A stretch of 34,062 nt of DNA from an uncultured Spirochaetales bacterium (GCA_949300325.1 CASGDQ010000052.1:1-34062); one strand, 5' to 3'. Shown: positions 22,003-32,140, counted from the first letter of the stretch. A program made the numbers and translations. Notes: generated from the sequence alone by a model not told the origin.

Positions 22003-23788
22003 TTTTCTTTTCAGGCGCAACGATTGCCAGATGAAGCTCGTCAAGCTGCTTCTGTTCCACCTCCGACGGACAGTCGTCCATCGGTGAGAGCGCTGCTGTA
22101 TTTTTGGGGAATGCAATGACCTCCTTTATCGAAGACTGTCCTGCGATTATCATGCAGAGCCTGTCGATACCGGGGGCGATTCCTCCGTGCGGAGGCGGTC
22201 CGTATTTGAAGCAGTCCAGCAGGAAGCCGAAGCGCTCCTGGGCAACGTCATCAGGGAAGTTGCAGATCCTGAATACTCTCTTCTGAAGCTCTATATCGTG
22301 GATTCTTATCGAGCCCGAGGCAAGTTCGTAGCCGTTTAATACGAGATCATAGAGATCTCCCTTTACAGCTCCTGGATCCTGTTCAAGGGTGTCGATATAT
22401 TCGGCCTGAGGCATGCTGAACATATGATGCGCAGCTTCCCAATGCCCTTCATCCTCGTTATATTCGAAAAGCGGGAAGTCGATGATCCAGCAGAATTCAT
22501 AGCCGGGCTTGATCAGCTTCAGATCCGCACCAAGCCTGTTCCTCACTGCACCGAGGCTGTTGCAGCACTTCTTCCAATCCTGATGTGCGACGATTAAGAT
22601 GACATCCCCGTCATTTGCTCCTGTTGCTGAGATGACCTCGTCTTCCATGCCCTGGAAGAACTTCGATACTCCTCCTGAAAGCTTTCCTGCTTCCACCTTC
22701 ATCCAAGCCAAGCCGTGGGCTCCGTAGATCTTTGCTGCAGATTCAAGCTCGGCAAGATACTTTCTCGTATAGTCATGCCACTCTGTCTTCGGCGCTTTGA
22801 TATACCTTACCACACCTCCGTTTGCAAGCGTTTCGGTAAAGGCGTTGAACGTGCTCTTTGCGGCCCATGATGAGGCATCGTTTATTTCAAGGCCGAATCT
22901 GAGATCCGGCTTGTCCGAGCCGTAGGTGTTCATGGCGTCATGGTATGTCAGCCTTCTGAAATGTGCAGGGATATCTATGCCGAGCACCTTTTTAAAGACG
23001 TCGTTGAACATTTCTTCGATGAGAAGAAGCACATCATCCCTTTTCACAAAGCTCATTTCTATATCAAGCTGCGTGAATTCAAGCTGCCTGTCGCCCCTCG
23101 GATCCTCATCCCTGTAGCATCTTGCAATTTGGAAATACTTGTCGAATCCAGAGACCATGAGGATCTGCTTATAAAGCTGAGGAGATTGGGGAAGTGCGAA
23201 AAACTTGCCAGGATAGATTCTTGAAGGAACAAGGAAGTCGCGCGCCCCCTCGGGTGTGCTCTTAACAAGGGTAGGGGTTTCTATTTCATAGAAATCGGTC
23301 TTGTAGAAGAACTCCCTGATCGCCTTGACGATCTGGTGGCGGAGCCTGATCCTGTCCTGCATGCCCTTAGTCCTTAAGTCAAGGAAGCGGTATTTAAGGC
23401 GCAGGTCCTCGCGTGCATTGTTTTCATCTTCTATCATGAACGGGAGTACGGCACATTGGCTGAGTATCTCGATCTTCTCGGCCTTGACCTCTATTTCCCC
23501 TGTTTCCATCTCGCTGTTTATCATATCATCCGGTCTTTTCCGGACGATGCCCTTTACGGCGATGCAGTATTCCATCTTGAGGGAGCCGGCAGTCTTCTCA
23601 AGCTCCTCGTCCGCATCATCGTCCACGACGACCTGTGTGATGCCGTAGCGGTCGCGCAGGTTGATGAAGTGCAGTGCCCCGTGATCCCTGTTACGGTGCA
23701 CCCATCCGTTGAGAATCACGGTCTTCCCTTCATCTGATGCTCTGAGAGAGCCGCATGTGACCGTGCGCTGCATGAATGCTTCTTCCAT
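21995..23788 (-). CDS. aspS: Aspartyl-tRNA synthetase
   Basis: 597 residues, bacterial-type AspRS. The N-terminal OB anticodon-binding domain begins at VTCGSLRASDEGKTVILNGWVHRNRDHG. Class II motif 2 lies in CYRDEDPRGDRQLEFTQLDIEMSF. The GAD insertion domain follows (residues about 285-410). Motif 3 is GGIAPGIDRLCMIIAGQSSIKEVIAFPKN. It charges tRNA-Asp, possibly also tRNA-Asn if no asparaginyl enzyme exists. The ATG at 23788 has GGAG 9 nt upstream and is preferred to the ATG five codons later and to a frame extension of 14 codons. Confidence 0.97.
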   Translation of the reverse strand: MEEAFMQRTVTCGSLRASDEGKTVILNGWVHRNRDHGALHFINLRDRYGITQVVVDDDADEELEKTAGSLKMEYCIAVKGIVRKRPDDMINSEMETGEIEVKAEKIEILSQCAVLPFMIEDENNAREDLRLKYRFLDLRTKGMQDRIRLRHQIVKAIREFFYKTDFYEIETPTLVKSTPEGARDFLVPSRIYPGKFFALPQSPQLYKQILMVSGFDKYFQIARCYRDEDPRGDRQLEFTQLDIEMSFVKRDDVLLLIEEMFNDVFKKVLGIDIPAHFRRLTYHDAMNTYGSDKPDLRFGLEINDASSWAAKSTFNAFTETLANGGVVRYIKAPKTEWHDYTRKYLAELESAAKIYGAHGLAWMKVEAGKLSGGVSKFFQGMEDEVISATGANDGDVILIVAHQDWKKCCNSLGAVRNRLGADLKLIKPGYEFCWIIDFPLFEYNEDEGHWEAAHHMFSMPQAEYIDTLEQDPGAVKGDLYDLVLNGYELASGSIRIHDIELQKRVFRICNFPDDVAQERFGFLLDCFKYGPPPHGGIAPGIDRLCMIIAGQSSIKEVIAFPKNTAALSPMDDCPSEVEQKQLDELHLAIVAPEKKND

Positions 23789-23820
23789 GTTATTTTTCTC
23801 CAATATGATTTGGTATCCAT

Positions 23821-23849
23821 ATATTAACAAAGAAGAGGGAAAATGATAA
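23821..23849 (-). promoter_or_regulatory. Predicted aspS promoter
   Basis: Minus strand TTATCA (23849-23844), 17-bp spacer, TAATAT (23826-23821). The leader is about 25 nt and includes GGAG. Confidence 0.4.
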
Positions 23850-23921
23850 CACCGTTTTTGCCATGTTCAGGCTGCCGATATGATAAGGTCATCATATTTC
23901 TCTTTCCTTGCCCTTCCTTTC

Positions 23922-23930
23922 TGCTATACT
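23922..23930 (+). promoter_or_regulatory. Extended -10 promoter of cutC
   Basis: TGCTATACT (TGn plus TATACT at 23925-23930) lies 31 nt before the ATG. The -35 region (CTTTCC) is poor. The expected leader is about 25 nt and contains GGAGG. Confidence 0.4.
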
Positions 23931-23961
23931 TTGTAAAGCATATTGTTTGCCCGGAGGTTGT

Positions 23962-24696
23962 ATGAGGGATTACAGGATCGAAGTATGCCTTGAGAATGTG
24001 GAATCGGTTGTGAATGCCGAAAAGGGCGGAGCCGACAGGGTCGAGCTTTGCAGCGATCTTTTTGAAGGAGGGCTGACTCCGTCGCTTGCTACGCTGCGTA
24101 TGGCGAAAAAGCTTTCATCAATAAAGATAAGTGCAATGATCCGCCCCCGCGGAGGTGATTTCTGCTACAGCAGCACAGAGTTCGAGGTTATGAAGGAAGA
24201 GGTCAGGATCTTCCGCGATGAGGGCATATATTCAGTTGTATTCGGTATCCTCAACCCGGATGGAACTGTAAACGAGGAGAGGAATGCAGAGCTTTTGGAG
24301 CTTGCCCGTCCGATGAAGGCCACCTTCCACCGTGCATTTGATATGACGAGAAATGCTTCAGAAAGCCTTGAGACGCTCATAAGGCTAGGCTTTGACAGGG
24401 TGCTTACAAGCGGATTGGAGCCCAGTGTGCTGGAAGGCATGTTCACCCTTAAAGATCTTGTCAAACAGGCGGGGGACAGGATAATCGTCATGCCTGGCTG
24501 CGGCATAAACCATCGCAATTTCGAATACATCAAAAGCAATATAGGCGCAAAGGAATACCATGTGCATCCTTCTTGTATTATACCTTCCAGGATGGAGTAC
24601 CGCCCAAGCCATATATACATGGGCGGATCGCTCAGGCAGAGCGAGTATGGAAATGTTCTGACTCCTGTGGATGGCGTTGAGAAATACTGCCGATAA
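23962..24696 (+). CDS. cutC: CutC family protein (copper homeostasis, PF03932)
   Basis: 244 residues, a complete CutC TIM barrel. Family blocks: VCLENVESVVNAEKGGADRVELCSDLFEGGLTPS, MIRPRGGDFCYS, VFGILNPDG, TFHRAFDMTRN, RVLTSG and IIVMPGCGINHRNF. CutC was linked to copper tolerance in E. coli, but the biochemical role remains doubtful; the conserved polar pocket suggests an enzyme. The frame is open 18 codons upstream, but GGAGG sits 4 nt before this ATG. It is convergent with carB and ends at a shared terminator. Confidence 0.92.
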   Translation: MRDYRIEVCLENVESVVNAEKGGADRVELCSDLFEGGLTPSLATLRMAKKLSSIKISAMIRPRGGDFCYSSTEFEVMKEEVRIFRDEGIYSVVFGILNPDGTVNEERNAELLELARPMKATFHRAFDMTRNASESLETLIRLGFDRVLTSGLEPSVLEGMFTLKDLVKQAGDRIIVMPGCGINHRNFEYIKSNIGAKEYHVHPSCIIPSRMEYRPSHIYMGGSLRQSEYGNVLTPVDGVEKYCR

Positions 24697-24720
24697 AAAA
24701 GGCGGATTTTTCCGCCTTTC
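24695..24720. terminator. Bidirectional terminator between cutC and carB
   Basis: GGCGG-ATTTTT-CCGCC flanked by A6 on the left and TTTC on the right. On the minus strand it ends in T6 and is the stronger of the two directions. Confidence 0.85.
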
Positions 24721-24723
24721 TGA

Positions 24724-27700
24724 TCATCTTTTCGAGGGCAGCTCCCTTACCGTATGCCTGTCCTGCTGCAGGTATCTTATAGCCTCCAGCGCAGCTGAAG
24801 CGGCGCTTGTGGTGGTCGTATACGGCACATGCGCCCTTATGGCCTCAGTGCGTATGTCATCATCGCTTCTTCTTGCATGGAAGCCCATCGGAGTGTTGAT
24901 TATGAGATCCACCTTCTTTGCCCTGATGTAGTCGACGATGTTCGGATGCCCCTCATGTACCTTGAGCACTACATCGGTAAGGATGCCGAGATTGAAGAGG
25001 TCCCTTGCGGTTCCTTTTGTGCACAGGATCTCGAAACCCATGTCCTGAAGCGCTTTTGCAATCGGAGCGATCGTGACCCTGTCGCGGTTGTTCACGCTGA
25101 TTATCACCCGGCCTTTGGTTGGAAGGATGTTGTCCGCTCCAGCCTGGCTCTTGGCATAGGCTTCTCCAAACGTGCGGCCCATTCCGACCACTTCTCCAGT
25201 GCTCCTCATCTCCGGCCCCAGCGCCGGATCGACATTATTGAAACGGTTGAAGCTGAACACGGCCTCCTTGATCGCCCAGCCGGTGATGCAGTGGCCCTCA
25301 GCGATTTCTTTGCCCTCCGGCACAAGGCCCTGCGATATAAGATCCTTTCCTTCAAACACGTTTACTGCGGCCTCGATGAGGTTTACCCCGCTGGATTTGG
25401 AGATGAAGGGGACTGTGCGGCTGGCTCTGGGATTCACTTCTATTATGTAGAGCTTGCCGTCCTTCTCCGCAAACTGGATATTCATAAGCCCTCGTACATC
25501 GAGCTCCTTTGCCAGCTTGAGCGTCCATCTTCTCATCTCGTCGAGTATCTCAGGCTTTGACTTGTACGGAGGAAAGACCGCAGCACTGTCGCCGGAGTGG
25601 ATTCCCGCAGCTTCTATATGCTGCAGTATCCCGCCTATGTATATCCTCTTCCCATCTGAAACGGCATCAAGGTCGTATTCAAAAGCATCTTCAAGGAACT
25701 GGTCAACAAGGATCGGATGGCTCTGGGAGACCTGAACTCCCATCTTATCGAAGAATTCCTCAAGGCTTTCCTCGCTGTAGGCTATGAACATGCTTCTTCC
25801 GCCCAGCACGAACGAAGGCCTCAGAAGAACCGGAAATCCGATCTCCTTTGCTTTCTCGAACACCTCGTTTCTGCTGTGTCCCATTCTGTTTTCCGGCTGC
25901 CTGAGCCCCAGCTGGCGCACAAGATTGGAAAAAAGCTCCCTGTCCTCGGTGCGGTTTATCGAATCAAGGCTGGTGCCGATTATGTGGGCGCCATGCTTTT
26001 CAAGCTCCTCAGCCATATTGAGAGGAGTCTGTCCTCCCAGCTGCACCACCACATCTCGAGTGCCTTCCTTCCTCATTATCTCCAAAACGCTCTCCGGAGT
26101 CAGAGGCTCCACATAGAGCCTGTCTGATGTGTTGTAATCTGTGGATACTGTTTCAGGGTTGCTGTTGACCATTATGGTCTTTTTCCCAAGCTTCCTGTAT
26201 GCGAGGCTGGATAATGTGCAGCAGGTATCGAATTCAAGGCCCTGCCCGATGCGGTTCGGACCTGATGCAAGTATTATCACGGAATCCTTTCCAAGCCCTT
26301 CTCCTTCATCCTCTTCTGCGTAGGTGAGATAAGAGTAGGGGGTGAGCGCTTTCGTCTCTCCCGCGCAGGTGTCTACAAAATGGGATGCTGCATCTAGATG
26401 GAAAGGAAGTTCAGCAAGGCCTGCAAGCTCCTTGATCCTCTTGTCGGACATTCCGGCTTTCTTTGCTTCCAGATAGAGCTCGCTGGTAAGGCCTGACTCT
26501 ATTTTCCTATCAAGAGCCGCCTGTTCCTTCAACATGCTTAAGAAGTAAATGTCGTATCCGGTCTCCCTGCTCATTTCCTCAAGGTTCTCTCTGCCTTCTT
26601 TTATAAGGGTGTAGAGGGCAAGCAGCCTCATCGGATGAGCGCATCTTGAAAGCGTATCTACATCGTATCTGTTTCTGTCGAGCTCCACGATTCCCTCGAT
26701 TTTCTGCTCGCTGCTCCTGAAGGCTTTGTTCAGGGATTCATTAAGAGTGCGTCCGAGGGCAAGCGCCTCTCCGACGCTTCTCATCTGAGTCCCGAGCGCA
26801 GAGGCGGGCAAGGGGAACTTTTCAAGTTCGAATCTCGGAACCTTTACGGCGACATAATCGAGCGCGGGCTCGAAGCAGGAGACACTTTCTCCTGTTATCT
26901 CATTCATTATCTCGCTTAATGTGTAGCCTACTGCAAGCTTTGCGCTGATGCGTGCGATAGGATATCCTGTGGCCTTGCTTGCTAAAGCAGATGAACGCGA
27001 GACCCTCGGGTTCATCTCGATTACGATCATCCTCTTATGGTCCGGAGAGATTGCAAACTGGACGTTTGATCCGCCGCAGTCGACCCCGACAGCTCTGAGT
27101 ATATCTATCGATGCAGTCCTCATCTTCTGATATTCGTCATCGGTAAGCGTCTGTATCGGGGCCACTGTGATGCTGTCTCCCGTGTGCACTCCCATCGGGT
27201 CGATGTTCTCTATTGAGCAGACGATGATGGCATTGTCCATGCGGTCCCTCATGACCTCCATCTCGAACTCCCTCCAGCCTATGAGGGACTCTTCAAGAAG
27301 AATTTCGGAGACAGGGGAGATAGCAAGCGCATTCTCAACAAGCGGGATGAATTCCTCCTCGGTTTTGGCAATAGCTCCTCCCATTCCCCCTAAAGTGAAT
27401 GAGGGACGGATTATTATCGGCAGTCCTATTTCCTTTTTGACCTTTAGAGCCTCATCTACTGTATGCGCAATTCCTGATTTCGCACTCTCAAGCCCGAGAG
27501 AGGTCATGATGTCTTTGAACTTTCCCCTGTCCTCGGCTCTTTCGATCGCCTCAGCCGAGGCTCCTATGACCTTTACCCCGTATTTTTCAAGGATTCCCTG
27601 CTTTTCAAGCTGCATCGTCAGATTAAGCGCAGTCTGTCCGCCCATGGTCGAGAGGATCGCATCAGGCCCTGCCTGCTCAAAAACCTTTTCCACATATTCT

Positions 27701-27909
27701 ACTGTCAGCGGTTCCATGAATATATGGTCTGCAAGACCTGGGGTGGTCATCACCGTAGCCGGGTTCGGGTTTATCAGGGAGACTTCGTAGCCTTCCTCCT
27801 TGAGAGCCCTTACCGCCTGGACTCCCGAGTAATCGAATTCGCAGGCCTGGCCGATCACGATCGGACCTGATCCGATAACGAGTATATGTCTGATATCATC
27901 TCTTTTCAT
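24724..27909 (-). CDS. carB: Carbamoyl-phosphate synthase large subunit
   Basis: 1061 residues. It makes carbamoyl phosphate from bicarbonate, ATP and ammonia passed from CarA, for pyrimidine and arginine synthesis. Two homologous halves are clear: the first begins [24 protein letters not shown] and the second [21 protein letters not shown]. Each has an ATP-grasp domain ([14 protein letters not shown] and [35 protein letters not shown] and [18 protein letters not shown]). The C-terminal MGS-like regulatory domain ([21 protein letters not shown] onward) binds effectors such as UMP or ornithine in relatives. It overlaps carA by 4 bp (ATGA). Confidence 0.98.
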   Translation of the reverse strand: MKRDDIRHILVIGSGPIVIGQACEFDYSGVQAVRALKEEGYEVSLINPNPATVMTTPGLADHIFMEPLTVEYVEKVFEQAGPDAILSTMGGQTALNLTMQLEKQGILEKYGVKVIGASAEAIERAEDRGKFKDIMTSLGLESAKSGIAHTVDEALKVKKEIGLPIIIRPSFTLGGMGGAIAKTEEEFIPLVENALAISPVSEILLEESLIGWREFEMEVMRDRMDNAIIVCSIENIDPMGVHTGDSITVAPIQTLTDDEYQKMRTASIDILRAVGVDCGGSNVQFAISPDHKRMIVIEMNPRVSRSSALASKATGYPIARISAKLAVGYTLSEIMNEITGESVSCFEPALDYVAVKVPRFELEKFPLPASALGTQMRSVGEALALGRTLNESLNKAFRSSEQKIEGIVELDRNRYDVDTLSRCAHPMRLLALYTLIKEGRENLEEMSRETGYDIYFLSMLKEQAALDRKIESGLTSELYLEAKKAGMSDKRIKELAGLAELPFHLDAASHFVDTCAGETKALTPYSYLTYAEEDEGEGLGKDSVIILASGPNRIGQGLEFDTCCTLSSLAYRKLGKKTIMVNSNPETVSTDYNTSDRLYVEPLTPESVLEIMRKEGTRDVVVQLGGQTPLNMAEELEKHGAHIIGTSLDSINRTEDRELFSNLVRQLGLRQPENRMGHSRNEVFEKAKEIGFPVLLRPSFVLGGRSMFIAYSEESLEEFFDKMGVQVSQSHPILVDQFLEDAFEYDLDAVSDGKRIYIGGILQHIEAAGIHSGDSAAVFPPYKSKPEILDEMRRWTLKLAKELDVRGLMNIQFAEKDGKLYIIEVNPRASRTVPFISKSSGVNLIEAAVNVFEGKDLISQGLVPEGKEIAEGHCITGWAIKEAVFSFNRFNNVDPALGPEMRSTGEVVGMGRTFGEAYAKSQAGADNILPTKGRVIISVNNRDRVTIAPIAKALQDMGFEILCTKGTARDLFNLGILTDVVLKVHEGHPNIVDYIRAKKVDLIINTPMGFHARRSDDDIRTEAIRAHVPYTTTTSAASAALEAIRYLQQDRHTVRELPSKR

Positions 27910-29003
27910 TTCGCGTTTTCCTTGAATGCTTCGAATATCCAGAGCGCATCCTCCGGTCCCGGAGCGGCCTCCGGATGGAACTGCACGCTCATGACCTTTC
28001 TGCTATCGTCCCTGATTCCTTCCACAGTCTGGTCGTTGGCGTTCACCATCCAGATCTCCACGTTTTCAGGAAGGCTTTCCTTCTGGCTCATGAAGCCATG
28101 GTTCTGTGCCGTGACAAACGTCTTTGCTGTCCTCAAATCCTTGACAGGCTGGTTTGATCCATGGTGTCCGAACTTCATCTTAACCGTTCTTCCACCGAGG
28201 GCTAAGGTGATTATCTGATGCCCGAGACATATTCCAGATACAGGAATCTTTCCAATCAGGGCCTTTGTAAGAGCAACCGCATCCTTGAGCCTGTCGGGAT
28301 CTCCTGGACCGTTGGATAAAAAGAGGCTGTCAGGGTTCTCTTTCAATACATCTTCCATTTTTGCAGCAGAGGGAAGAAGCGTCACTGCTATGTTGCATTT
28401 ATAAAAATTCTCAATGATGCTCCTCTTGATCCCGTAATCGATCAATACAAAGTGCTTGTCAGGGTTTGAAGGAGGGGCAATGCGCCCTTTGCCAAGGTCT
28501 GGATTATAAAGCTTTTCCTTGACCGAGACCTTGTCTATAAGGTCTATTTCAGTGATGTCGGGGTAGGCTGATAGGCGTTTCTCCGCCTCCGTGCGGTCCT
28601 TTTCGTAAAAGATTATCCCGTTCTGGCTTCCGTTGTTTCTCAAGTGTATCGTGAGGGCCCTCGTATCCACATCCTCAATTGCAGGTATCCCTTCTTTCTT
28701 GAGATATCCGTCCAAGGTGAGGCGTCCTGCCATAACAGGTCCCCTGTACAGCTTCTTCACAACAAGAGCAGTGGGCTTTGCTCCACTGCTCTCGCTATCC
28801 GCTTCCTCTATTCCATAATTTCCGATCATCGGACTTGTAAGCAGTGTGATCTGCCCCTTGTAGGATGGATCTGTAAGAATTTCCTGATAACCGGGGATTC
28901 CGGTATTGAAAACGACTTCGCCCACTTCAAGATTGAGCGGGGCTCCAAATGCAATGCCGGAAAATTCTTTTCCGTCTTTGAGTTTAAGTATCGCTTTTTC
29001 CAT
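27906..29003 (-). CDS. carA: Carbamoyl-phosphate synthase small (glutaminase) subunit
   Basis: 365 residues. The N-terminal domain has the family block [26 protein letters not shown]; the C-terminal class I glutamine amidotransferase domain has SNGPGDP, the nucleophile Cys in [16 protein letters not shown], and His/Glu in [12 protein letters not shown]. It supplies ammonia to CarB. The ATG at 29003 gives the usual N-terminus ([11 protein letters not shown]). An in-frame TTG nine bases upstream is possible. No good Shine-Dalgarno sequence precedes either. A -10 box ends 18 nt before the ATG and 9 nt before the TTG. Confidence 0.96.
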   Translation of the reverse strand: MEKAILKLKDGKEFSGIAFGAPLNLEVGEVVFNTGIPGYQEILTDPSYKGQITLLTSPMIGNYGIEEADSESSGAKPTALVVKKLYRGPVMAGRLTLDGYLKKEGIPAIEDVDTRALTIHLRNNGSQNGIIFYEKDRTEAEKRLSAYPDITEIDLIDKVSVKEKLYNPDLGKGRIAPPSNPDKHFVLIDYGIKRSIIENFYKCNIAVTLLPSAAKMEDVLKENPDSLFLSNGPGDPDRLKDAVALTKALIGKIPVSGICLGHQIITLALGGRTVKMKFGHHGSNQPVKDLRTAKTFVTAQNHGFMSQKESLPENVEIWMVNANDQTVEGIRDDSRKVMSVQFHPEAAPGPEDALWIFEAFKENAK

Positions 29004-29021
29004 AGGTTCCAAATTGTCTGA

Positions 29022-29050
29022 ATTCTAAAAAAAAGCAATCTTTGTTGCAA
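29022..29050 (-). promoter_or_regulatory. Predicted carAB promoter
   Basis: Minus strand TTGCAA (29050-29045), 17-bp spacer containing T7, TAGAAT (29027-29022). The leader to the ATG would be about 11 nt, too short for attenuation. No pyrimidine attenuator or PyrR-like site was seen. Confidence 0.45.
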
Positions 29051-29061
29051 CCAAGTTTAAT

Positions 29062-29094
29062 AAAAAACACCACTATGCAACAAAAATGTTGCAT
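29062..29094 (-). terminator. Hairpin after the psp operon, possible terminator
   Basis: Perfect inverted repeat ATGCAAC-AAAAAT-GTTGCAT (29075-29094) beginning directly after the TGA of the last DUF4097 gene. On the minus strand T6 follows 7 nt later. The gap makes it an atypical terminator. Being a perfect 20-bp dyad just upstream of the carAB promoter, it could also be an operator. Confidence 0.5.
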
Positions 29095-29880
29095 TCAATA
29101 TGCACTTACTGTCAAATCCCCGCTCACACTTTCAAAGGTTATGAAAAGTTCAGGATCCTCCATGCTGCATGTTGAGATAAAATCGCCGAAGACCTCGGCT
29201 TTCCCGCTTGCAGTCTCAAGGCTGAAGGAGTAGGGCTTCTTTTCAACTTTCACAGCAGCATCTGCGCTTATCGAATCTATTGAGATGTTTCTTGCCTGCG
29301 GGACGGATAGATCGATCTCGCCGGATATCGTTTTTATTTTCACATCTCTTACTCCGCTATCTTCTATTGTGGCATATCCGCTTGTATTTTCTATGATTAT
29401 GCTTGAGAAGCTGTTGCCGCTAAGGCTTATATCGCCTGAAAAGCTCGAGGCTTCAATCGTTTCTGCATCGCTTTCAGATACTTTTATGCAGCCGGTATTG
29501 GAATCGAGCCATATCTTTTTTGCAGAAGCCCCTCTGACGCTTATGTTCCCCGTGGCACTCTTTGCTGCAATTTCTTCAAGCATTGCGGAAGGCAATATCA
29601 GCTTCACATCCTCGCTCCCGCCCTTGATCTGCAGCTTGCCGGAGCTGAAAGCTGTTTCGATGTTTTTTGATTCCACGAATACATCATCTCTTTCTTCTGC
29701 TTCTATGGTGATGCTTCCTCTCTGCATCGATATCTCGATGCTGCATACGTCATTGAAACTTTCCACTCTGGCTTCTTTCTTGGAGGATAGGGGATTTGAG
29801 CATCGCACATACCCGAAAAGGAAAAATGCCATGAATATTGCCAGCAGCACTATTTTAAAGCGCCTGTCGTCCCTGATCAT
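29095..29880 (-). CDS. DUF4097 (Toastrack-like) membrane-anchored protein
   Basis: 261 residues, last gene of the psp operon. A single membrane segment (about residues 9-26) is followed by an extracytoplasmic repetitive beta domain: ITIEAEERDDVFVESKN, VKLILPSAMLEEIAAKSATGNISVRGA, IKVSESDAETIEASSFSGDISLSGN, ATIEDSGVRDVKIKTISGEIDLSV. The alternating 'SxTGxIxV' pattern is typical of DUF4097 right-handed beta solenoids such as LiaG. A Cys follows the hydrophobic run (YVRCSN), so a lipoprotein is possible but less likely. Overlaps the previous gene by ATGA. Probably a sensor or scaffold for envelope stress; the exact role is unknown. Confidence 0.75.
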   Translation of the reverse strand: MIRDDRRFKIVLLAIFMAFFLFGYVRCSNPLSSKKEARVESFNDVCSIEISMQRGSITIEAEERDDVFVESKNIETAFSSGKLQIKGGSEDVKLILPSAMLEEIAAKSATGNISVRGASAKKIWLDSNTGCIKVSESDAETIEASSFSGDISLSGNSFSSIIIENTSGYATIEDSGVRDVKIKTISGEIDLSVPQARNISIDSISADAAVKVEKKPYSFSLETASGKAEVFGDFISTCSMEDPELFITFESVSGDLTVSAY

Positions 29881-30731
29881 ATTTCGAGCACCCCTTGTTC
29901 GCTTTTGAAGGTCACGCTTGCACCTCCTTTTTTGTCCGTCGATAGGCTCTGCAGCATCACATCCTCATTGCCATCGAAATTGATTGCTGCAAGATTTCCT
30001 ATTGCGGATGCCTCTCTGACCCCGTTTTCTGGATAGAAATATACATTGGCATTCTTGCTCTCTGCTTCTAGTGCCGATATCTCTCCGCCAAGAATGGATG
30101 CATCCGTATCCAAGGCCTCTATTTTCAGAAAGGAGAATGAGCTTTCGGATGCAGTAAGGCTTCCTGAGGTTTTCAGAAATGCTTTTTCGGCGGTGCTGTT
30201 GGTCAGTATGAGGCTGCCATCCGATATTATGGATATTTCTTCTGCGCCAATCTTGTCTGCATCCACCGAAGCTGATGATTTTATGATGAGCTCTTCTGCA
30301 TCTATGTCATAAAGCATCACGGCTGCATTTCCTGCATCTATTGTCACAGTTGGAATCTCCACGCAGGGCAGGGTGAGCGTCAGCACGCCGCTTGCCACGG
30401 CCAATGTGAGGCTCTCTTCCTGCTCCTGCAGGCTTATTTTCGAGGATTTGGTAAGCGCATAGGAAAGTTTTTCAGCATTCTCATCCCCGTTTATGTGGAG
30501 TTCTCCTTTTCCAATATTGACCTCCAGATCCTTTCCAGCAAAATCAAGGCTTCCTTCGGCGCTGCTCAGCCTGAGGTAAATATCGAGTGCAGCTGAAACA
30601 ATCAGGACCAGAAGAAAGAAGACTGCACAGCCTATGGCAAGTTTTTTATTGGACAGCCTGAAACGGAAGAAACTCCCGTCTTCTGGATCGAAGATGTCAT
30701 TTTTATCTTCATTGCCTGTTGAATCTTTCAT
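29877..30731 (-). CDS. DUF4097-like (Toastrack) membrane protein, second copy
   Basis: 284 residues. A cytoplasmic N-terminus of about 32 residues precedes one membrane helix (KLAIGCAVFFLLVLIVSAALDIYL). The outer part is a beta-repeat domain (LEVNIGKGELHINGDENAEKL, LTLTLPCVEIPTVTIDAGNAAVMLYDIDAEELIIKSSASVDADKI, ILTNSTAEKAFLKTSGSLTAS) resembling its neighbour, so the two probably arose by duplication. AAAGGA lies 5 nt before the ATG. The start lies 23 bp inside pspC, and the stop overlaps the next gene by ATGA, so the operon is tightly coupled. Confidence 0.7.
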   Translation of the reverse strand: MKDSTGNEDKNDIFDPEDGSFFRFRLSNKKLAIGCAVFFLLVLIVSAALDIYLRLSSAEGSLDFAGKDLEVNIGKGELHINGDENAEKLSYALTKSSKISLQEQEESLTLAVASGVLTLTLPCVEIPTVTIDAGNAAVMLYDIDAEELIIKSSASVDADKIGAEEISIISDGSLILTNSTAEKAFLKTSGSLTASESSFSFLKIEALDTDASILGGEISALEAESKNANVYFYPENGVREASAIGNLAAINFDGNEDVMLQSLSTDKKGGASVTFKSEQGVLEI

Positions 30732-31107
30732 CCCAGTCCTTTTCCTTGTCGAACATCTCGCTTTCCATCTCTTCGACTTTCTTTTTCAGATCCTCATATT
30801 CTTTCCTGAGATCCTCTGTGCTCTTTTCTTCCCATTTTGCATCCTCGTAGGAGGCTTCGCGGCGGCTGTTTCTTCTTTCGCTCCAGCTTCTTTCCTGATA
30901 CGGGCTTATCACATCCTCCGGCCTCTGCATCGGCAAGACTAGGGCCAGCAGCACGTATATGATCAGGCCAGGGAAAACGGAGGTGAAAAGGATGAGAAAA
31001 AATGTGATCCATCTCGTCGGCTCTGCAGGCAGGTCCCTCCATTCGGCAAAACCGGTCGCAACGCCATATATCTTTCCCCTCGGGGATCTGGTCCATCTTC
31101 TTGTCAT
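30709..31107 (-). CDS. pspC: PspC-domain membrane protein with C-terminal coiled coil
   Basis: 132 residues. The N-terminal PspC block RRWTRSPRGKIYGVATGFAEWRDLPAEPTRWITFFLILFTSVFPGLIIYVLLALVLP contains a re-entrant or paired membrane helix. PspC senses membrane stress with PspB and recruits PspA in proteobacteria. The C-terminal third is highly charged (EDLRKEYEDLKKKVEEMESEMFDKEKDW) and likely forms a coiled coil. AAGGAGAG lies 5-6 nt before the ATG. ATGA overlap with the preceding gene. Confidence 0.85.
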   Translation of the reverse strand: MTRRWTRSPRGKIYGVATGFAEWRDLPAEPTRWITFFLILFTSVFPGLIIYVLLALVLPMQRPEDVISPYQERSWSERRNSRREASYEDAKWEEKSTEDLRKEYEDLKKKVEEMESEMFDKEKDWDERFNRQ

Positions 31108-31496
31108 ATCCTCTCTCCTTCGTCCTCTTTCTTCTTTCTGGCCTTGTCCTTCATGATGGTCTCTATATTATCTATCCTCTCTTGAAGGTTCTTTATGCCT
31201 TTTTCGAGCGCTTCGCGTTCTTCTTTCTCGCTAAAGGGCCTTTCTTCGAAAGCTTCGGGATTCCTTTTCCTGTTCCTTCTGTCCTTCTTCGTCTGACGCT
31301 CGAATTCCTTATATGCCGCCTTGCTTGAAAAGCTCCTCGAGTATGTTCCAGGTGCATATCCCTTTTCCATCTCCGCCTCCCTGAGCGCGGCCTCTATCTT
31401 CATCTTCTTGATTTTTTCCTCATGTATGTTGTCTGCGATGACTATCACAACAATGAAAGGGAAGATTATCGCCAGGATCGGAATTATCGAACTCAT
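31104..31496 (-). CDS. PspB-like membrane/coiled-coil protein
   Basis: 130 residues. One N-terminal membrane helix (IIPILAIIFPFIVVIVIADN), a charged helix, a basic middle part, and a C-terminal coiled coil (EALEKGIKNLQERIDNIETIMKD). The order and the position between pspA and pspC match PspB, whose C-terminus also ends in a leucine-zipper-like 'RIxxLExI' helix. It is nearly twice the length of E. coli PspB (74 residues), so homology is inferred from layout and gene order and not from sequence identity. ATGA overlaps join it to both neighbours. Confidence 0.65.
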   Translation of the reverse strand: MSSIIPILAIIFPFIVVIVIADNIHEEKIKKMKIEAALREAEMEKGYAPGTYSRSFSSKAAYKEFERQTKKDRRNRKRNPEAFEERPFSEKEEREALEKGIKNLQERIDNIETIMKDKARKKKEDEGERI

Positions 31497-32140
31497 TTGT
31501 TTTCCATCCTGTTCTTAAGCTCCTTGAGCTCTCTTTCTATCTCTTCGTCCTTTTCAAGCTCAAAGAATTTCTCCTCGGTGATGCCGCCAGCATCCTTTTC
31601 CAGGTCGTTGAAGGCGTTCATCCTGTCGATTTTCTCCTCCATCTGCTCGAAGTGCCCGGCAACATCCTTGCTCATCGCTTCCTGCGCCATCCTTTCGTTT
31701 CTTGCCCTCTCTTCCTTCTGCTTCAGGATCTTGAGCTTGCCCTTGGCCTGTACGAGCTTTTCTTCCAGCGTGGAGATTTCTCTCTTGGCCTCTTCTATGG
31801 TGATATGGTTCTCTTCGATCTGGCTTTTTAGCGAATCGATTTCGGCCTGCACATTCCTTTTTTCGACAAGAGCTTCTCTCGCCAGATCCTCACGTCCCTT
31901 CCCGATGGCTAGCACCGCACGGTTTTCCCATCTTGTGAATGTCTTGAGGCTCTCTTCAAGTTTTCTCTCAAGCTTGATTCCGTAGGCAAGCTTTGCGGCG
32001 CAGTTGCTCTTAAGCTCGATAAGGGTGTCCTCCATCTCCTGTATCATGAGCCTGAGCATCTTCTCCGGGTCCTCGGCCTTGTCCAGGATAGCGTTTATGT
32101 TTGAATTGACTATGTCCTTGAATCTCGAAAAAATACCCAT
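31493..32140 (-). CDS. pspA: Phage-shock protein A (PspA/IM30/ESCRT-III-like)
   Basis: 215 residues, almost fully helical and coiled coil. The N-terminus MGIFSRFKDIVNSNINAILDKAEDPEKMLRLMIQEMEDTL is the hallmark of PspA/Vipp1, with the amphipathic membrane-binding helix first. PspA coats damaged inner membrane and, in proteobacteria, inhibits PspF until stress. GAAGGAG lies 8 nt before the ATG. It is the first gene of the operon (pspA, pspB-like, pspC, two DUF4097 genes), driven by the sigma-54 promoter just upstream and divergent from pspF. Confidence 0.95.
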   Translation of the reverse strand: MGIFSRFKDIVNSNINAILDKAEDPEKMLRLMIQEMEDTLIELKSNCAAKLAYGIKLERKLEESLKTFTRWENRAVLAIGKGREDLAREALVEKRNVQAEIDSLKSQIEENHITIEEAKREISTLEEKLVQAKGKLKILKQKEERARNERMAQEAMSKDVAGHFEQMEEKIDRMNAFNDLEKDAGGITEEKFFELEKDEEIERELKELKNRMENK

